From positions 1 through 42,736 of the forward strand of contig CAYQOU010000035.1 in the NCBI GenBank assembly GCA_964419255.1: DNA of 42,736 nucleotides, in the 5' to 3' direction. Both the position numbers and the translations under genes were made by a program. Under the pieces are notes generated by a model, which made no database searches, was not told where the DNA came from, and saw only the letters and a program-made list of their open reading frames with translations. The stretch comes from CAZPHU01 sp964419255. Lineage in GTDB: Bacteria; Fibrobacterota; Chitinivibrionia; Chitinivibrionales; CAYFVL01. Of the stretch, positions 17,662-25,638 are shown one piece after another (the first letter of the stretch is position 1; every line of letters begins with the position of its first letter).

Positions 17662-17682
17662 CCCTCATGAAAAAACAAGAAA

Positions 17683-19113
17683 CTATTTTTCACCTATGCG
17701 CTTTATTCGAAGAAAATTAGTTGCCCCTCGAGCGGGATTGGTTCCGCTGATAACCACAACAAGATCACCCGGCCACAGGTTTCCCTGTTTTACCAAAACT
17801 TCTTCGGCACTGTTAACCAAAGCTACTACATCATCATTAAAGGGAAGGTAAACAGGCATTGTGTTCCAGGCAAGCGAAAGCTGATTGGCAACCTTGCGGG
17901 AGGGAGTAAAGGCAAAGATCCGACTCTGATTTCTTACCTTAGCCATATAATATGATGTGTCCCCGCTTTCGGAAAAAAGAATAACCGGAGCACCTCCGAG
18001 TTCTCGGCCGGCTCTCTCCGCCGCCTCACAGACAGCATGAGGCGGATATCGCTCCCGCAGGGACAAATCAATGGCCTCGGTTCTGTAAAAACCACTCTGC
18101 TCGGTCTCCTCGGTAATCTTTGCCATCGTCTGAACAGCTTCGAGAGGATATTTGCCCACGGCAGTCTCTCCGGATAACATGAGCGCATCGCTGCCATCCA
18201 GAATAGCATTTGCCACATCGGTCAACTCCGCACGGGTCGGACGCGGAGAATGGATCATCGATTCAAGCATCTGAGTGGCCACAATAACCACTTTGCCGCG
18301 CCCGCCGGCTTGCCCGATAAACTTTTTCTGCAGGATAGGTATTCTGTAGGGAGATGTTTCTACACCAAGATCGCCTCTGGCGACCATTATGCCATCACAG
18401 GCATCGAGTATCTCGTCGATATTATCCAGGGCCTCCGGTTTTTCGATCTTGGCTATCAGCCTGAATTTGTCGCCTCTATCCCCCAGTTGTTTTCGGAGGT
18501 GTTGAAGATCCTGGCGGCGACGAACAAACGAAAGTGCGATATAATCGATATCCTGCGTGATTATAAAGGCGAGATCATTCTTGTCTTTCTCGGTTAGGGC
18601 CGGAACGCTTAGCCTTGTTCCTGGGAAATTTACCCCTTTATGGGAGCTGAAGCTTCCTGTATTCTCAACCACACACTCTACATACCCGTTTTTCTTATCG
18701 ACCTTCTGCACCGACAACCGCACAGCACCATCGTTTATCAGAATATTTTGCCCCGTTTCGACTTCCTCGATCAGTTGGTCATAACTTATGGAAATAACAT
18801 CAGAGGTACATACCACCCGCATGTCCGTCACCAACCTTATCTTACTTCCCTGGCTCAACATAATCGTTTTGTTCTCGCCTGTTTTGCCCGTGCGAATTTT
18901 CGGCCCCTGCAAATCTGCCAGTATCCCGACATGCGTGCTTCGAGCATCAGCCTCCCGACGTATCGTCGCGATAACCTCCGAATGATCGGCATGCTCCCCG
19001 TGAGAAAAATTCAACCTGAAAACATTCACTCCCGCCTCGATGAGTCTACCGATCATCTCCGCGGAATTGCTCGCCGGGCCTACGGTTGCAATAATTTTTG
19101 CTTTTCGCCACAT
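17683..19113 (-). CDS. pyk: Pyruvate kinase
   Basis: Catalyses phosphoenolpyruvate + ADP to pyruvate + ATP, the last step of glycolysis. From the ATG at 19113 the protein has 476 residues, the usual length. Motifs in order are KIIATVGPAS, FRLNFSHG, ADLQGPKIRTG, LIAKIEKPEALDNIDEI with the catalytic Lys, GIMVARGDLGVE, TQMLESM, PTRAELTDVANAILDG and MLSGETAVGKYP. A C-terminal allosteric-type domain follows. GGAG lies about 9 nt before this ATG. An ATG at 19134 and an upstream frame reaching 19260 add residues with no family match. It is probably monocistronic. Confidence 0.95.
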   Translation of the reverse strand: MWRKAKIIATVGPASNSAEMIGRLIEAGVNVFRLNFSHGEHADHSEVIATIRREADARSTHVGILADLQGPKIRTGKTGENKTIMLSQGSKIRLVTDMRVVCTSDVISISYDQLIEEVETGQNILINDGAVRLSVQKVDKKNGYVECVVENTGSFSSHKGVNFPGTRLSVPALTEKDKNDLAFIITQDIDYIALSFVRRRQDLQHLRKQLGDRGDKFRLIAKIEKPEALDNIDEILDACDGIMVARGDLGVETSPYRIPILQKKFIGQAGGRGKVVIVATQMLESMIHSPRPTRAELTDVANAILDGSDALMLSGETAVGKYPLEAVQTMAKITEETEQSGFYRTEAIDLSLRERYPPHAVCEAAERAGRELGGAPVILFSESGDTSYYMAKVRNQSRIFAFTPSRKVANQLSLAWNTMPVYLPFNDDVVALVNSAEEVLVKQGNLWPGDLVVVISGTNPARGATNFLRIKRIGEK

Positions 19114-19268
19114 ACAGATTTTCTCCGCTTTCATTTCACACCCATGTGCCTGAAAAGTCCGATACTGAGGTGGATCAGACGTGATCCACCTCATCTGCTT
19201 GTCGATGTGATAGCCGGACAAACGATAGTTGTCTGATCGGGCATGTATCTGAAAATACAATGGCCCAA

Positions 19269-19318
19269 GAATATGTGCGAATCGCCGCGAGAGAAATCAC
19301 TCATATCAGGTTAAAAAA
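19269..19318 (+). repeat. Intergenic repeat copy 2, left arm of an inverted-repeat element
   Basis: Reads GAATATGTGCGAATCGCC, then GCGAGAGAAATCACTC, then ATATCAGGTTAAAAAA. The core matches the reverse complement of 19441-19488 at about 33 of 39 positions, so the two form inverted arms 120 nt apart. It lies in the leader side of pyk. Confidence 0.65.
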
Positions 19319-19388
19319 CACTGGACATCCCCATGAAAAGAAACTATGCTTTAACCGTTACATTCTTTTCAGCTAACCGCTTCAGGTC

Positions 19389-19447
19389 GCGGGGTTAATT
19401 TCTATGGTTTTATCCCCTTTTTCCGTAGAAATTTCCCCGCTTTTTTT
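19389..19447 (+). terminator. Strong orphan intrinsic terminator on the plus strand
   Basis: A 17-bp stem: GCGGGG at 19389-19394 pairs with CCCCGC at 19435-19440, and AATTTCTATGG at 19397-19407 pairs with CCGTAGAAATT at 19423-19433. There is a small internal loop and a 15-nt apical loop, followed by seven T's. No plus-strand gene lies upstream (pyk is divergent), so it must end a short untranslated transcript or act as an attenuator before the CBS-domain gene at 19737. Confidence 0.7.
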
Positions 19448-19488
19448 GACCTGAACTGAGCGATTCCCTCGCGGCGATTTGCTCGATG
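19441..19488 (-). repeat. Intergenic repeat copy 3, right arm of the inverted-repeat element
   Basis: On the minus strand it reads AAATCGCCGCGAGGGAATCG, then CTCAGTTCAGGTCAAAAAAA. It is the inverted partner of 19269-19318. A partial copy (AATCGCTCAGCTCAGG) lies at about 19587-19602 on the plus strand. Confidence 0.65.
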
Positions 19489-19586
19489 CTTGGAGCAGAA
19501 GATTTTCGGCAATTTCGGAAATACCGCAGCGGCGTTACATCGACCCTTCTTGCCCCAAAGACATTGAGCAACTCATCCATTCAGAA

Positions 19587-19602
19587 TCGCTCAGCTCAGG
19601 TT
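19587..19602 (+). repeat. Partial copy of the intergenic repeat
   Basis: AATCGCTCAGCTCAGG matches the 3' half of the repeat family (copy at 19441-19488: AATCGCTCAGTTCAGG). The 5' half (AATCGCCGCGAG) is absent. Confidence 0.45.
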
Positions 19603-19736
19603 TGATTCACCTGATAGCCCCCCGCTTGCTCCCATCGTTTACAGCGCTGCGTTTTCTCTGCGGCATAGTATTTGTTTGGAATGATATCCGTCAGAGTATT
19701 TCTGTGCAGTCTTTTTTCAGCGAAGAGGTATATCCA

Positions 19737-20123
19737 GTGCAGGTACGTCACGTTATGACCACAGTAGTTGGCGGTGTACAGAAAACAGACAGCATTCAAA
19801 AAGCCGCCGAGAAGATGAAAATCTTGAATATCGGGCTTCTCCCGGTTTTCAGCGGTGATGAGATTGTCGGTATGATAAGCGACCACGATATTACCTTTCG
19901 TTCGGTGGCCCGCGGGGATGATCCGAAGAAGACGCGGGTGGAAGAGATCATGCTGGCAGAGGTTATATCCTGCTCAGAGGATCTTGATATCACGGATGCA
20001 GCCATTCTCATGGATGAAAAAGGGGTTAAACGCCTCCTGGTCACCGACCGCAAAGGCACTCTGGTGGGAATAGTCAGCCTCAGGGATCTGGTCGCCGTGA
20101 TCGGCGCGGAGGCCAGCCATTGA
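19737..20123 (+). CDS. CBS-pair protein
   Basis: A 128-residue cytosolic protein made only of two CBS motifs, the fold that binds adenine nucleotides or related ligands and controls partner proteins. Motif 1 spans about 5-60 (VRHVMTTVV, NIGLLPVFSGDEIVGMISDHDI); motif 2 spans about 68-122 (VEEIM, GVKRLLVTDRKGTLVGIVSLRDL). I chose the GTG at 19737 because AGAGG lies 8 nt before it and homology begins there. The open frame extends upstream to 19479 but that part overlaps the repeat element and looks non-coding. The partner is unknown. Confidence 0.85.
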   Translation: MQVRHVMTTVVGGVQKTDSIQKAAEKMKILNIGLLPVFSGDEIVGMISDHDITFRSVARGDDPKKTRVEEIMLAEVISCSEDLDITDAAILMDEKGVKRLLVTDRKGTLVGIVSLRDLVAVIGAEASH

Positions 20124-20250
20124 GTAATCAGCTGAAAACATTTTCGTTCATTATACGTCTTCTCCATACATAGACGATGCGTTTAGTTGATAGCTTTAAT
20201 GAAAATCATTTCGCAAAATTGGAAAGAGGCGCTCCGGGCAAGATTATGTT

Positions 20251-20308
20251 TAAGCAATTAAGCCTCTGTTTGTCTGCACGATAACCACAGAGGCATATTA
20301 CTTGCTTA
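20251..20308. other. Nested stem-loop, possible structured RNA
   Basis: The outer arms TAAGCAA (20251-20257) and TTGCTTA (20302-20308) enclose the inner arms GCCTCTGT (20262-20269) and ACAGAGGC (20287-20294), all perfect. Downstream, CCTCCTGG-T-CTCA (20361-20373) pairs with TGAG-G-CCAGGAGG (20383-20395) as a 13-bp stem with one G-U pair. Both lie in the 447-nt gap before the DHH gene. No T-tract follows either. I recognise no known RNA family. Confidence 0.45.
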
Positions 20309-20472
20309 CTTAAAGCCGAAGCCCATGTTTTAGATTAATCCTGAATTGAGCGGGTTTGAGCCTCCTGGTCTCATCAGTGCGCTGAGGCCAGGAGGGTTGA
20401 ATCGATCGTGCGAGATGCCCTCTGGTGCATGTGCAGAATTTCTGGAGCCCTTATGCCCCAAAAAAATGCGCT

Positions 20473-20506
20473 AATCACCGCGAGACGATCGTTCGAGTCA
20501 GGTTAA
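20473..20506 (+). repeat. Palindromic intergenic repeat, copy 4
   Basis: Reads AATCACCGCGAGACGATC then GTTCGAGTCAGGTTAA, aligning with copies 2 and 3. It lies about 65 nt before the DHH phosphoesterase start. Confidence 0.55.
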
Positions 20507-20570
20507 AGTATCACAATACCCCCTCACGTGACTTATCTCATTTATCTGTGCCATTTCGAAGGGGATATCC

Positions 20571-21653
20571 ATGGAGTTAGTCAACCAGATACAGACAAAC
20601 AAGACAATCGAAGCTATCAGGCTAACTGTACTGAAAGCACAGACAATTGGAATTTCTGGACATATCAATCCGGATGGGGACAGCATCGGCTCCCTGCTGT
20701 CGCTGGGCTTTGGGTTGGAGAAACTGGGCAAGAAGGTATACATGCTTTCAAGCGAGCCGGTCCCCCAGAAGTATCGCATGTTACCGGGATCTCACAGAAT
20801 AACCTCAGCAATACCCGACCGGCTGGATGTGGCGATTGCGGTGGACTGCGGCGGCTACGATATGCTGGGCTCGATGAGAGCAGCATTCCAGAAGGCCGGT
20901 ACTACCATAGAAATCGATCACCACCCATCCCGAACACCCTTTGCCGATCTCACCTGGGTAGATACCAAAGCAGCTGCGGTTGGTGAGATTATCTTCCGGT
21001 TTCTCAGACAGCTAAATATCGGATTGGACGAGAACATCGCCCAGAATATTTTAACTTCAATCATCGTGGAAACCAATTCATTTCGCATTCCTCACATCCG
21101 CCCTCAAACCTTCGAGATTTGCAGTCAGCTTATGAAAGCCGGCGCCGATTTTTATCGGCTTGCCGAACAGATTCTGTGGATTAAAAAACGTGAAGCAACT
21201 CAGCTGGCCGGCATATGCATGGCCAGGGCAAAAACGATGTGTGACGGCAAATTGATGTGGTCAATGGTATCGCACAAGGATTTGCGAGTCACAGGAGCTC
21301 AAGATTCGGATATCGATCCGGTAGTCGATAAGATGCAGGCAATCGAAGGAGTTGAGGTGGCGATTTTGTTTCGACAGAAAAACAAGAATTTTCTTAGAGT
21401 AAGCTTTCGGTCCAGAGAAGGTATCAATGTGGCACATCTCGCAGAAAAGTTTGGCGGAGGGGGACACTTTACCGTTGCGGGATGTCTGGTGCCGAATAAA
21501 AAACGTATCCGGCGGAGAATCCTTCAACACGCACAGGGCTATGTTCTGTCTGCAAAGCCATACGTTTCTACCTCTCCCCTCAAATTACACCAGAAAGAGA
21601 AAAGCTCTCCGATCGAGTTTAGTTCCTGCATAGGCAAAGCCGGTTTAGGATAA
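20571..21653 (+). CDS. nrnA: DHH/DHHA1 phosphoesterase, NrnA-type nanoRNase
   Basis: A probable bifunctional oligoribonuclease/pAp phosphatase that degrades short oligonucleotides or linear dinucleotides, in the cytoplasm. It has 360 residues. The DHH domain has HINPDGDS (H31, D35, D37), VDCGG (D92), EIDHHPS (D116-H118) and VDTKAAAVGE. The DHHA1 domain has LRVSFRSREGINVAHLAEKFGGGGHFTVAG. All metal ligands are present. The last 40 residues or so (after RRRILQHAQ) exceed the usual family end and are unconserved-looking. AGGGG lies 7 nt before the ATG. The long upstream gap with hairpins suggests regulation in the leader. Confidence 0.88.
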   Translation: MELVNQIQTNKTIEAIRLTVLKAQTIGISGHINPDGDSIGSLLSLGFGLEKLGKKVYMLSSEPVPQKYRMLPGSHRITSAIPDRLDVAIAVDCGGYDMLGSMRAAFQKAGTTIEIDHHPSRTPFADLTWVDTKAAAVGEIIFRFLRQLNIGLDENIAQNILTSIIVETNSFRIPHIRPQTFEICSQLMKAGADFYRLAEQILWIKKREATQLAGICMARAKTMCDGKLMWSMVSHKDLRVTGAQDSDIDPVVDKMQAIEGVEVAILFRQKNKNFLRVSFRSREGINVAHLAEKFGGGGHFTVAGCLVPNKKRIRRRILQHAQGYVLSAKPYVSTSPLKLHQKEKSSPIEFSSCIGKAGLG

Positions 21654-21916
21654 AAAGCAAGTTTCCTGACACATCCGTGAGATCTATACCACGTTTGAGC
21701 CCCGCGAGCGACAAGACCGCTACAAGATTCAGGGATCGTCGACATAAATAAATGGTAAGATTTTTGCTATATGGTTTTTCTCAGACATTCTTAAAAATCG
21801 GAGCATGAAATTTTAATTGGGTAGATTAAATTATAGTGCTTCAGGGTGGGGTATGAGTGCGAGAATTTTCTCATTTACGACAGATGGGCGATCCATATGA
21901 AAGGGAAAACAAATAT
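21654..21916. other. Gap between the DHH gene and the receiver gene
   Basis: No gene or convincing hairpin seen. AT-rich sequence around 21810-21840 (TTAATTGGGTAGATTAAATTATAG) probably contains the promoter of the receiver gene, but no pair of boxes stands out. Confidence 0.3.
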
Positions 21917-22300
21917 ATGCAATCTGAAAAAATTCTCATTATTGATGATGATCGAAATATCAGAAAACTTCTGGAGGTAAATCTGGCTGCCCGCGGCTAT
22001 ACGGTAGAGACGGCCTCCGATGGCGAGGATGGCATGGAATTGTTGGTTCGGCTGCAACCAGATCTGGTCATTCTCGATCTTATGATGCATGAGTTCAATG
22101 GGTGGGAGGTTTGCCGATTCATACGTGAGGACCCGGTTTTGGAAAAGACCCGTGTTCTTATCCTAACGGCAAGAGATTCTGAAGAGGAAAAAAAAGCTGC
22201 GCTTGAGATCGGCGGCGCCGACCGGTATATCACCAAGCCCTTCGAGATGGATCAGCTACTTACCTCAATATCCGAAATGCTTTCGACACCGACACCCTAA
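21917..22300 (+). CDS. Stand-alone receiver-domain response regulator
   Basis: A 127-residue protein made only of a CheY-like receiver. It has the acidic pocket D10-D12 in LIIDDDRN, the phospho-acceptor D54 in LVILDLMM, a conserved Thr in LILTARD and Lys in YITKPFE. There is no DNA-binding or enzymatic output domain. I chose the ATG at 21917 because the receiver fold begins there, with AAAGGG upstream; the open frame reaches 21857. It could be the CheY of the nearby chemosensory operon, or an adaptor for another kinase; sequence alone does not decide. Confidence 0.88.
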   Translation: MQSEKILIIDDDRNIRKLLEVNLAARGYTVETASDGEDGMELLVRLQPDLVILDLMMHEFNGWEVCRFIREDPVLEKTRVLILTARDSEEEKKAALEIGGADRYITKPFEMDQLLTSISEMLSTPTP

Positions 22301-22334
22301 GAGCCGGCTTTTGCCTGCAACAGAAAACCCCCAT

Positions 22335-22988
22335 CTACTCTATCGACACACGTCTCAGTGAAACCGATACTGTTTGAGTCGAAATCTCAACCAGTGCATA
22401 TTCTGCCCAGGGAAGGATCACAGGTGTGTCGGTGAACGGGTAGGTCTCGAAAGGCATACCCACACTTCCCGGATTGATGATAATTTTTCGTCGATGACGC
22501 CTGGCGGTCTGAACGTGAATATGTCCCGCTGCTATAACATCAGCCTCCTCATCATGGAAAAACGCATCCAGCTGCTCCGTCGACAGGCCCGTCAACAGCT
22601 CACCGGTGTTTGACTCAGGAGTTCCATGAAAACAGTATAAAGATTTGCCGGCGAAACCGACGCGCAGGGAATGTTTGAAAGTAGCAATATAGCTGAGATC
22701 ACTATCCCGCAGCTGACGCGCGCAGCTCTCCACTCCATCTACAACAAAAGGTACATCGGTGTAGTTTTTTATCAATTCGGGTCTCAGAAGAAATTCATCG
22801 TGATTTCCCATCACACACTCACAATGCAGCTCGCTGAGTTTTTGGATGACCTCTCGAGGATGTGGACCAAGAGTAGCCACATCGCCAAGCGAAATTATTT
22901 TATCTGTATCGAAGCCTTGCAGATCGTTTATCACTGCATCGAGCCGATCGATATATCCATGAATATCTGAAATAATGGCAATACGCAT
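22335..22988 (-). CDS. YfcE/MJ0936-type metallophosphoesterase
   Basis: A calcineurin-like phosphoesterase of 217 residues. Metal-binding motifs appear in order: IISDIHG (D8, H10), LGDVATLG, MGNHDEF, FHGTPES and AAGHIHVQ. It should hydrolyse phosphomonoesters or phosphodiesters with a two-metal centre in the cytosol; the substrate is not predictable. I chose the ATG at 22988 because AGGG lies 7 nt upstream and the family starts at MRIAIISD. It is preceded by a near-consensus CRP site at 23131-23146, so cAMP-type control is likely. Confidence 0.88.
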   Translation of the reverse strand: MRIAIISDIHGYIDRLDAVINDLQGFDTDKIISLGDVATLGPHPREVIQKLSELHCECVMGNHDEFLLRPELIKNYTDVPFVVDGVESCARQLRDSDLSYIATFKHSLRVGFAGKSLYCFHGTPESNTGELLTGLSTEQLDAFFHDEEADVIAAGHIHVQTARRHRRKIIINPGSVGMPFETYPFTDTPVILPWAEYALVEISTQTVSVSLRRVSIE

Positions 22989-23104
22989 TCTAAAGCCCTG
23001 TTGGTTATGTCTGAATACAAACAGGTGTCTACATCGTCTTTCCAACACCAGAACTGCTTATCATCAGATTTTTGTCTGTTGAGAAAGGGATGTAAAATAA
23101 AAAA

Positions 23105-23146
23105 GATATATTCAGCGTTCAATAGTGTGCTGTGATCTACATCACA
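23105..23146 (-). promoter_or_regulatory. CRP-family site and -10 box upstream of the metallophosphoesterase
   Basis: TGTGATCTACATCACA at 23131-23146 is a perfect TGTGA-N6-TCACA site flanked by TTT, very close to the E. coli CRP consensus. On the minus strand the hexamer TATATC lies at 23110-23105. This would put +1 near 23098 and centre the site at about -41, the geometry of a class II activated promoter. The gene start is about 110 nt further on. Confidence 0.65.
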
Positions 23147-23195
23147 TTTCTCTCATACTTTGTGTCACCGCGGATGTTATAATGCCCGCTTCTCC

Positions 23196-24089
23196 TCACT
23201 TTTCTGTATGTGACCGGTTACGAAACGATGGATCTATTTGGGCAGAATCCGAGAGTGCGCTCTTGAGAAAGGAGATCAGGCGGGGACGGAACCATTCGCC
23301 ATGTTTGATGAAAGTATCCAGATGGTTGCCATTGCTTACTGTCCATAGATACTTAGGTTCCCCGGCGTTTTCGAACAAGAGAGTACAATGGTCGTAGGGT
23401 ATGATCTGATCTCTGGTGCCATGAATCAGAAGAAGTGGAACCGGTGATATTTGGGCAACGTAGTCAACGGGGCTGTATTTATCTGAGACAAACCAGGAGA
23501 AGGGATGGCTAAGCAGCCCCATTCCCGGCGACAGGTTGATATATCTCCTGACGAGGTCTCTGTATGTCGCAAATGCCCCCTCAATAACCACCGCCTTGAG
23601 GTCGTCTATGTTTTCGGAACCAACTGCAACGATTGCATTCGCACCACCTAAACTCTGTCCGAAAACGATTATATCTTTTGTTTCGGGAAGAGATGAAACT
23701 TTTCTTACCGCGGCCTTCGAATCGTGAATTATGCCCCTTCGCCCCGCACGGCCTTCCGATTTGCCATACCCCCGATAATCGAACATAAAAACCGTAAATC
23801 CGCTATCGGCCAGCCAGGAAACAAATGGTATATGCGAGGAAACGTTTTCTGCATTTCCATGATAGTAGACGATTGTGGCAAGTGAGGGCTTGGCTTTTGC
23901 CGGTATAATCCATCCGTGAAGTAGAGTGCTGTCCAAGCTGGAGAAATAGATATCCCTGTACGCCAGATCGAAATCGGCCGGCGTCTTATACTGTTTTTTG
24001 TCGGGGAAGTAAAAAGCCCTGTTTACCGAGCATCCTCCCCAGAATATGATAATTTGAAAAATGAAAAGATATAATATTTTTTTGTGCAT
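23196..24089 (-). CDS. Alpha/beta hydrolase lipoprotein (BEM46-like)
   Basis: A serine hydrolase of 297 residues, probably membrane-anchored: the N-terminus ends in a lipobox FWGGC with the lipidated Cys at 20. The catalytic triad is S146 (FGQSLGGA), D227 (HGTRDQIIP) and H256 (NGNHLDTF). The oxyanion segment is YYHGNAENVSSH and a FDYRGYGKSEG motif is present, as in the BEM46/YfhR family of esterase-like hydrolases. The substrate is unknown. A copy of the CCGG stem-loop repeat lies in its leader a few bases before the start, and no good ribosome site is visible. Confidence 0.85.
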   Translation of the reverse strand: MHKKILYLFIFQIIIFWGGCSVNRAFYFPDKKQYKTPADFDLAYRDIYFSSLDSTLLHGWIIPAKAKPSLATIVYYHGNAENVSSHIPFVSWLADSGFTVFMFDYRGYGKSEGRAGRRGIIHDSKAAVRKVSSLPETKDIIVFGQSLGGANAIVAVGSENIDDLKAVVIEGAFATYRDLVRRYINLSPGMGLLSHPFSWFVSDKYSPVDYVAQISPVPLLLIHGTRDQIIPYDHCTLLFENAGEPKYLWTVSNGNHLDTFIKHGEWFRPRLISFLKSALSDSAQIDPSFRNRSHTEK

Positions 24090-24095
24090 ACATTA

Positions 24096-24139
24096 ATCAA
24101 ATCCGGCAAAACCGGAGAATAGAGGATCATAGATCAACC
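24096..24139. repeat. CCGG stem-loop repeat, copy B
   Basis: TCCGG-CAAAA-CCGGA (24102-24116) followed by GAATAGAGGATCATAG. It matches copy A at 12744-12783 at most positions. It lies just upstream of the alpha/beta hydrolase start at 24089. Confidence 0.6.
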
Positions 24140-24201
24140 AATTAGGAAAACGAAGTACACATGGAAGAACATACAATCTTAATAGCACGAAACGTACCAA
24201 T

Positions 24202-25512
24202 TTAGCGTTTCAGCCGTATGATCACCGAATCGGTTATGGAGGTGATTGGTGAGTAGGAGGAGATTTCAAAGATTCTTCCCTGCGCATTCACATACGCATC
24301 CTTTTGGGTCACCGATACACTGGCCTCGATCCCTCGTCTCAAAAGATACGATGCCAGAAGCAGAGCCTGATCCTTTCTGGTGCCGAATCTATATGCCAGG
24401 ACCTGGTCGCCGACCATTATCCGTTCCTGGTAGTTACGATACACAGAGCCCAGCCGGAGATTCTGCTCCATCCACTTCAGCATCCCATCGGTGGTATCGA
24501 ATTTCCTGGCCATCTTTTCTACCAGCGGGCCGCTTGCAGATACATCCAGATACAGGCTCCTGTCGGGGACCATAAGGCTGTGAAGCGCATAGTTTAGCTC
24601 GGGCTCCGACAGAACACCAAATCGCAAAGGCAGGTCGTTTCGGGAAAGGTAGTCGATTACGTAGGGAGAATCCAATTTGAATGGTTGAATGTTGGTGATA
24701 TCCTTGATTTGTTCCAGCAGCGAATGATCATTGGCAAGGATGGTGGAATCCAGATCGAAAAGTCCCGAATAGTAGTAGCGATCATTGGCAAACCCGTAGT
24801 AGTTAGTCGAGATTCGCCGCCTGGAGGTGTTATCAATTCGCCGGATGGATGTACCTTCAATCATATACAATTCGGGATAGGTGTAAAAGAGCCCGATCGT
24901 TTGCATACCGTTTTCGAGCAGTAGAACATTTTGCGCCGATGCACCATACATGCGAACTACCGAAAGAAGAAAGGATGCAAGAGACAGTGGTTTTCCCATT
25001 ATCCGTCCCGAGTACACCGAAAGTCCCCACATTTCGCTGGGCAAGAGTTCTTTTCGAGTGGCGACCCCCCGCTTTCTTCCCCATGGATCTCCACCGGCAA
25101 AGGAGGCAAATTGTGAAGAGACTTCGGAGTTCATCATTGCAGGTGGTGCCCAGCGCTGTAGTCCATCAATGATATCGTGACGAAAGTTCTCTATCGTATT
25201 CAACAGGCGGTTATTCGACATCAGGTCCAGCAAACATGCCCTCATGTAGGTGGCCAGGAGTCGATAATCGCTCATCAGATACTCATGATTTCGAAGAATC
25301 AACTTGCGTGCAGCTTGTCTGTCAAACTCAATATCAATAGATTGATGATATTTGAAAAACGGCCACACCTCATGCCCCTCATAAAACGGCTCTATCGCAT
25401 CCGGCACCTCGGGTACTGACAGCGTATCGTTTGATGAGCTGAGGGCAGGCCGATACAGGCAATTTGACAAAAGCATAATCGTGCATACCAGGATGCATCT
25501 GACAGGCTGCAT
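24202..25512 (-). CDS. Exported protein with a degenerate transglutaminase-like C-terminus
   Basis: A 436-residue exported protein. The N-terminus MQPVRCILVCTIMLLSNC is a signal peptide; C18 could be lipidated, though Asn before Cys is unusual. No confident family match. Near residues 377-397, GTRKDQALLLASYLLRRGIEA lines up with the transglutaminase core motif G-x-C-K-D-x-A-x-L-L, but the catalytic Cys is replaced by Arg 379. The expected His and Asp are not clear. It may be a non-enzymatic member of that fold; this is an inference. The gene is 112 nt upstream of the hydrolase and may be co-transcribed with it. Confidence 0.6.
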   Translation of the reverse strand: MQPVRCILVCTIMLLSNCLYRPALSSSNDTLSVPEVPDAIEPFYEGHEVWPFFKYHQSIDIEFDRQAARKLILRNHEYLMSDYRLLATYMRACLLDLMSNNRLLNTIENFRHDIIDGLQRWAPPAMMNSEVSSQFASFAGGDPWGRKRGVATRKELLPSEMWGLSVYSGRIMGKPLSLASFLLSVVRMYGASAQNVLLLENGMQTIGLFYTYPELYMIEGTSIRRIDNTSRRRISTNYYGFANDRYYYSGLFDLDSTILANDHSLLEQIKDITNIQPFKLDSPYVIDYLSRNDLPLRFGVLSEPELNYALHSLMVPDRSLYLDVSASGPLVEKMARKFDTTDGMLKWMEQNLRLGSVYRNYQERIMVGDQVLAYRFGTRKDQALLLASYLLRRGIEASVSVTQKDAYVNAQGRIFEISSYSPITSITDSVIIRLKR

Positions 25513-25638
25513 TCATTTCCCCCTTTTCTACCCGATCAATATAATAACAGGACATCAGAGCGAGTCGAAAAGGATGTTGCTATCCGATGGACCTTAAGGC
25601 AGCTGAAAGATCGGTTTTTTATTTGAGTCCGCCCCCCC

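Noticed and set aside
19479..19736. N-terminal extension of the CBS-domain protein
   Set aside because: The frame is open but its start lies within the right arm of the repeat element, the sequence has no family similarity, and a GTG with AGAGG lies directly before the first CBS motif.
20215..20460. RNase P, 6S, tmRNA or SRP RNA in the structured gap
   Set aside because: None of the conserved core sequences of these RNAs is present; only generic hairpins are.
20473..20506. tRNA T-arm, suggested by GTTCGAGTC
   Set aside because: There is no acceptor stem, D arm or anticodon arm around it, and the sequence is explained as a copy of the intergenic repeat.
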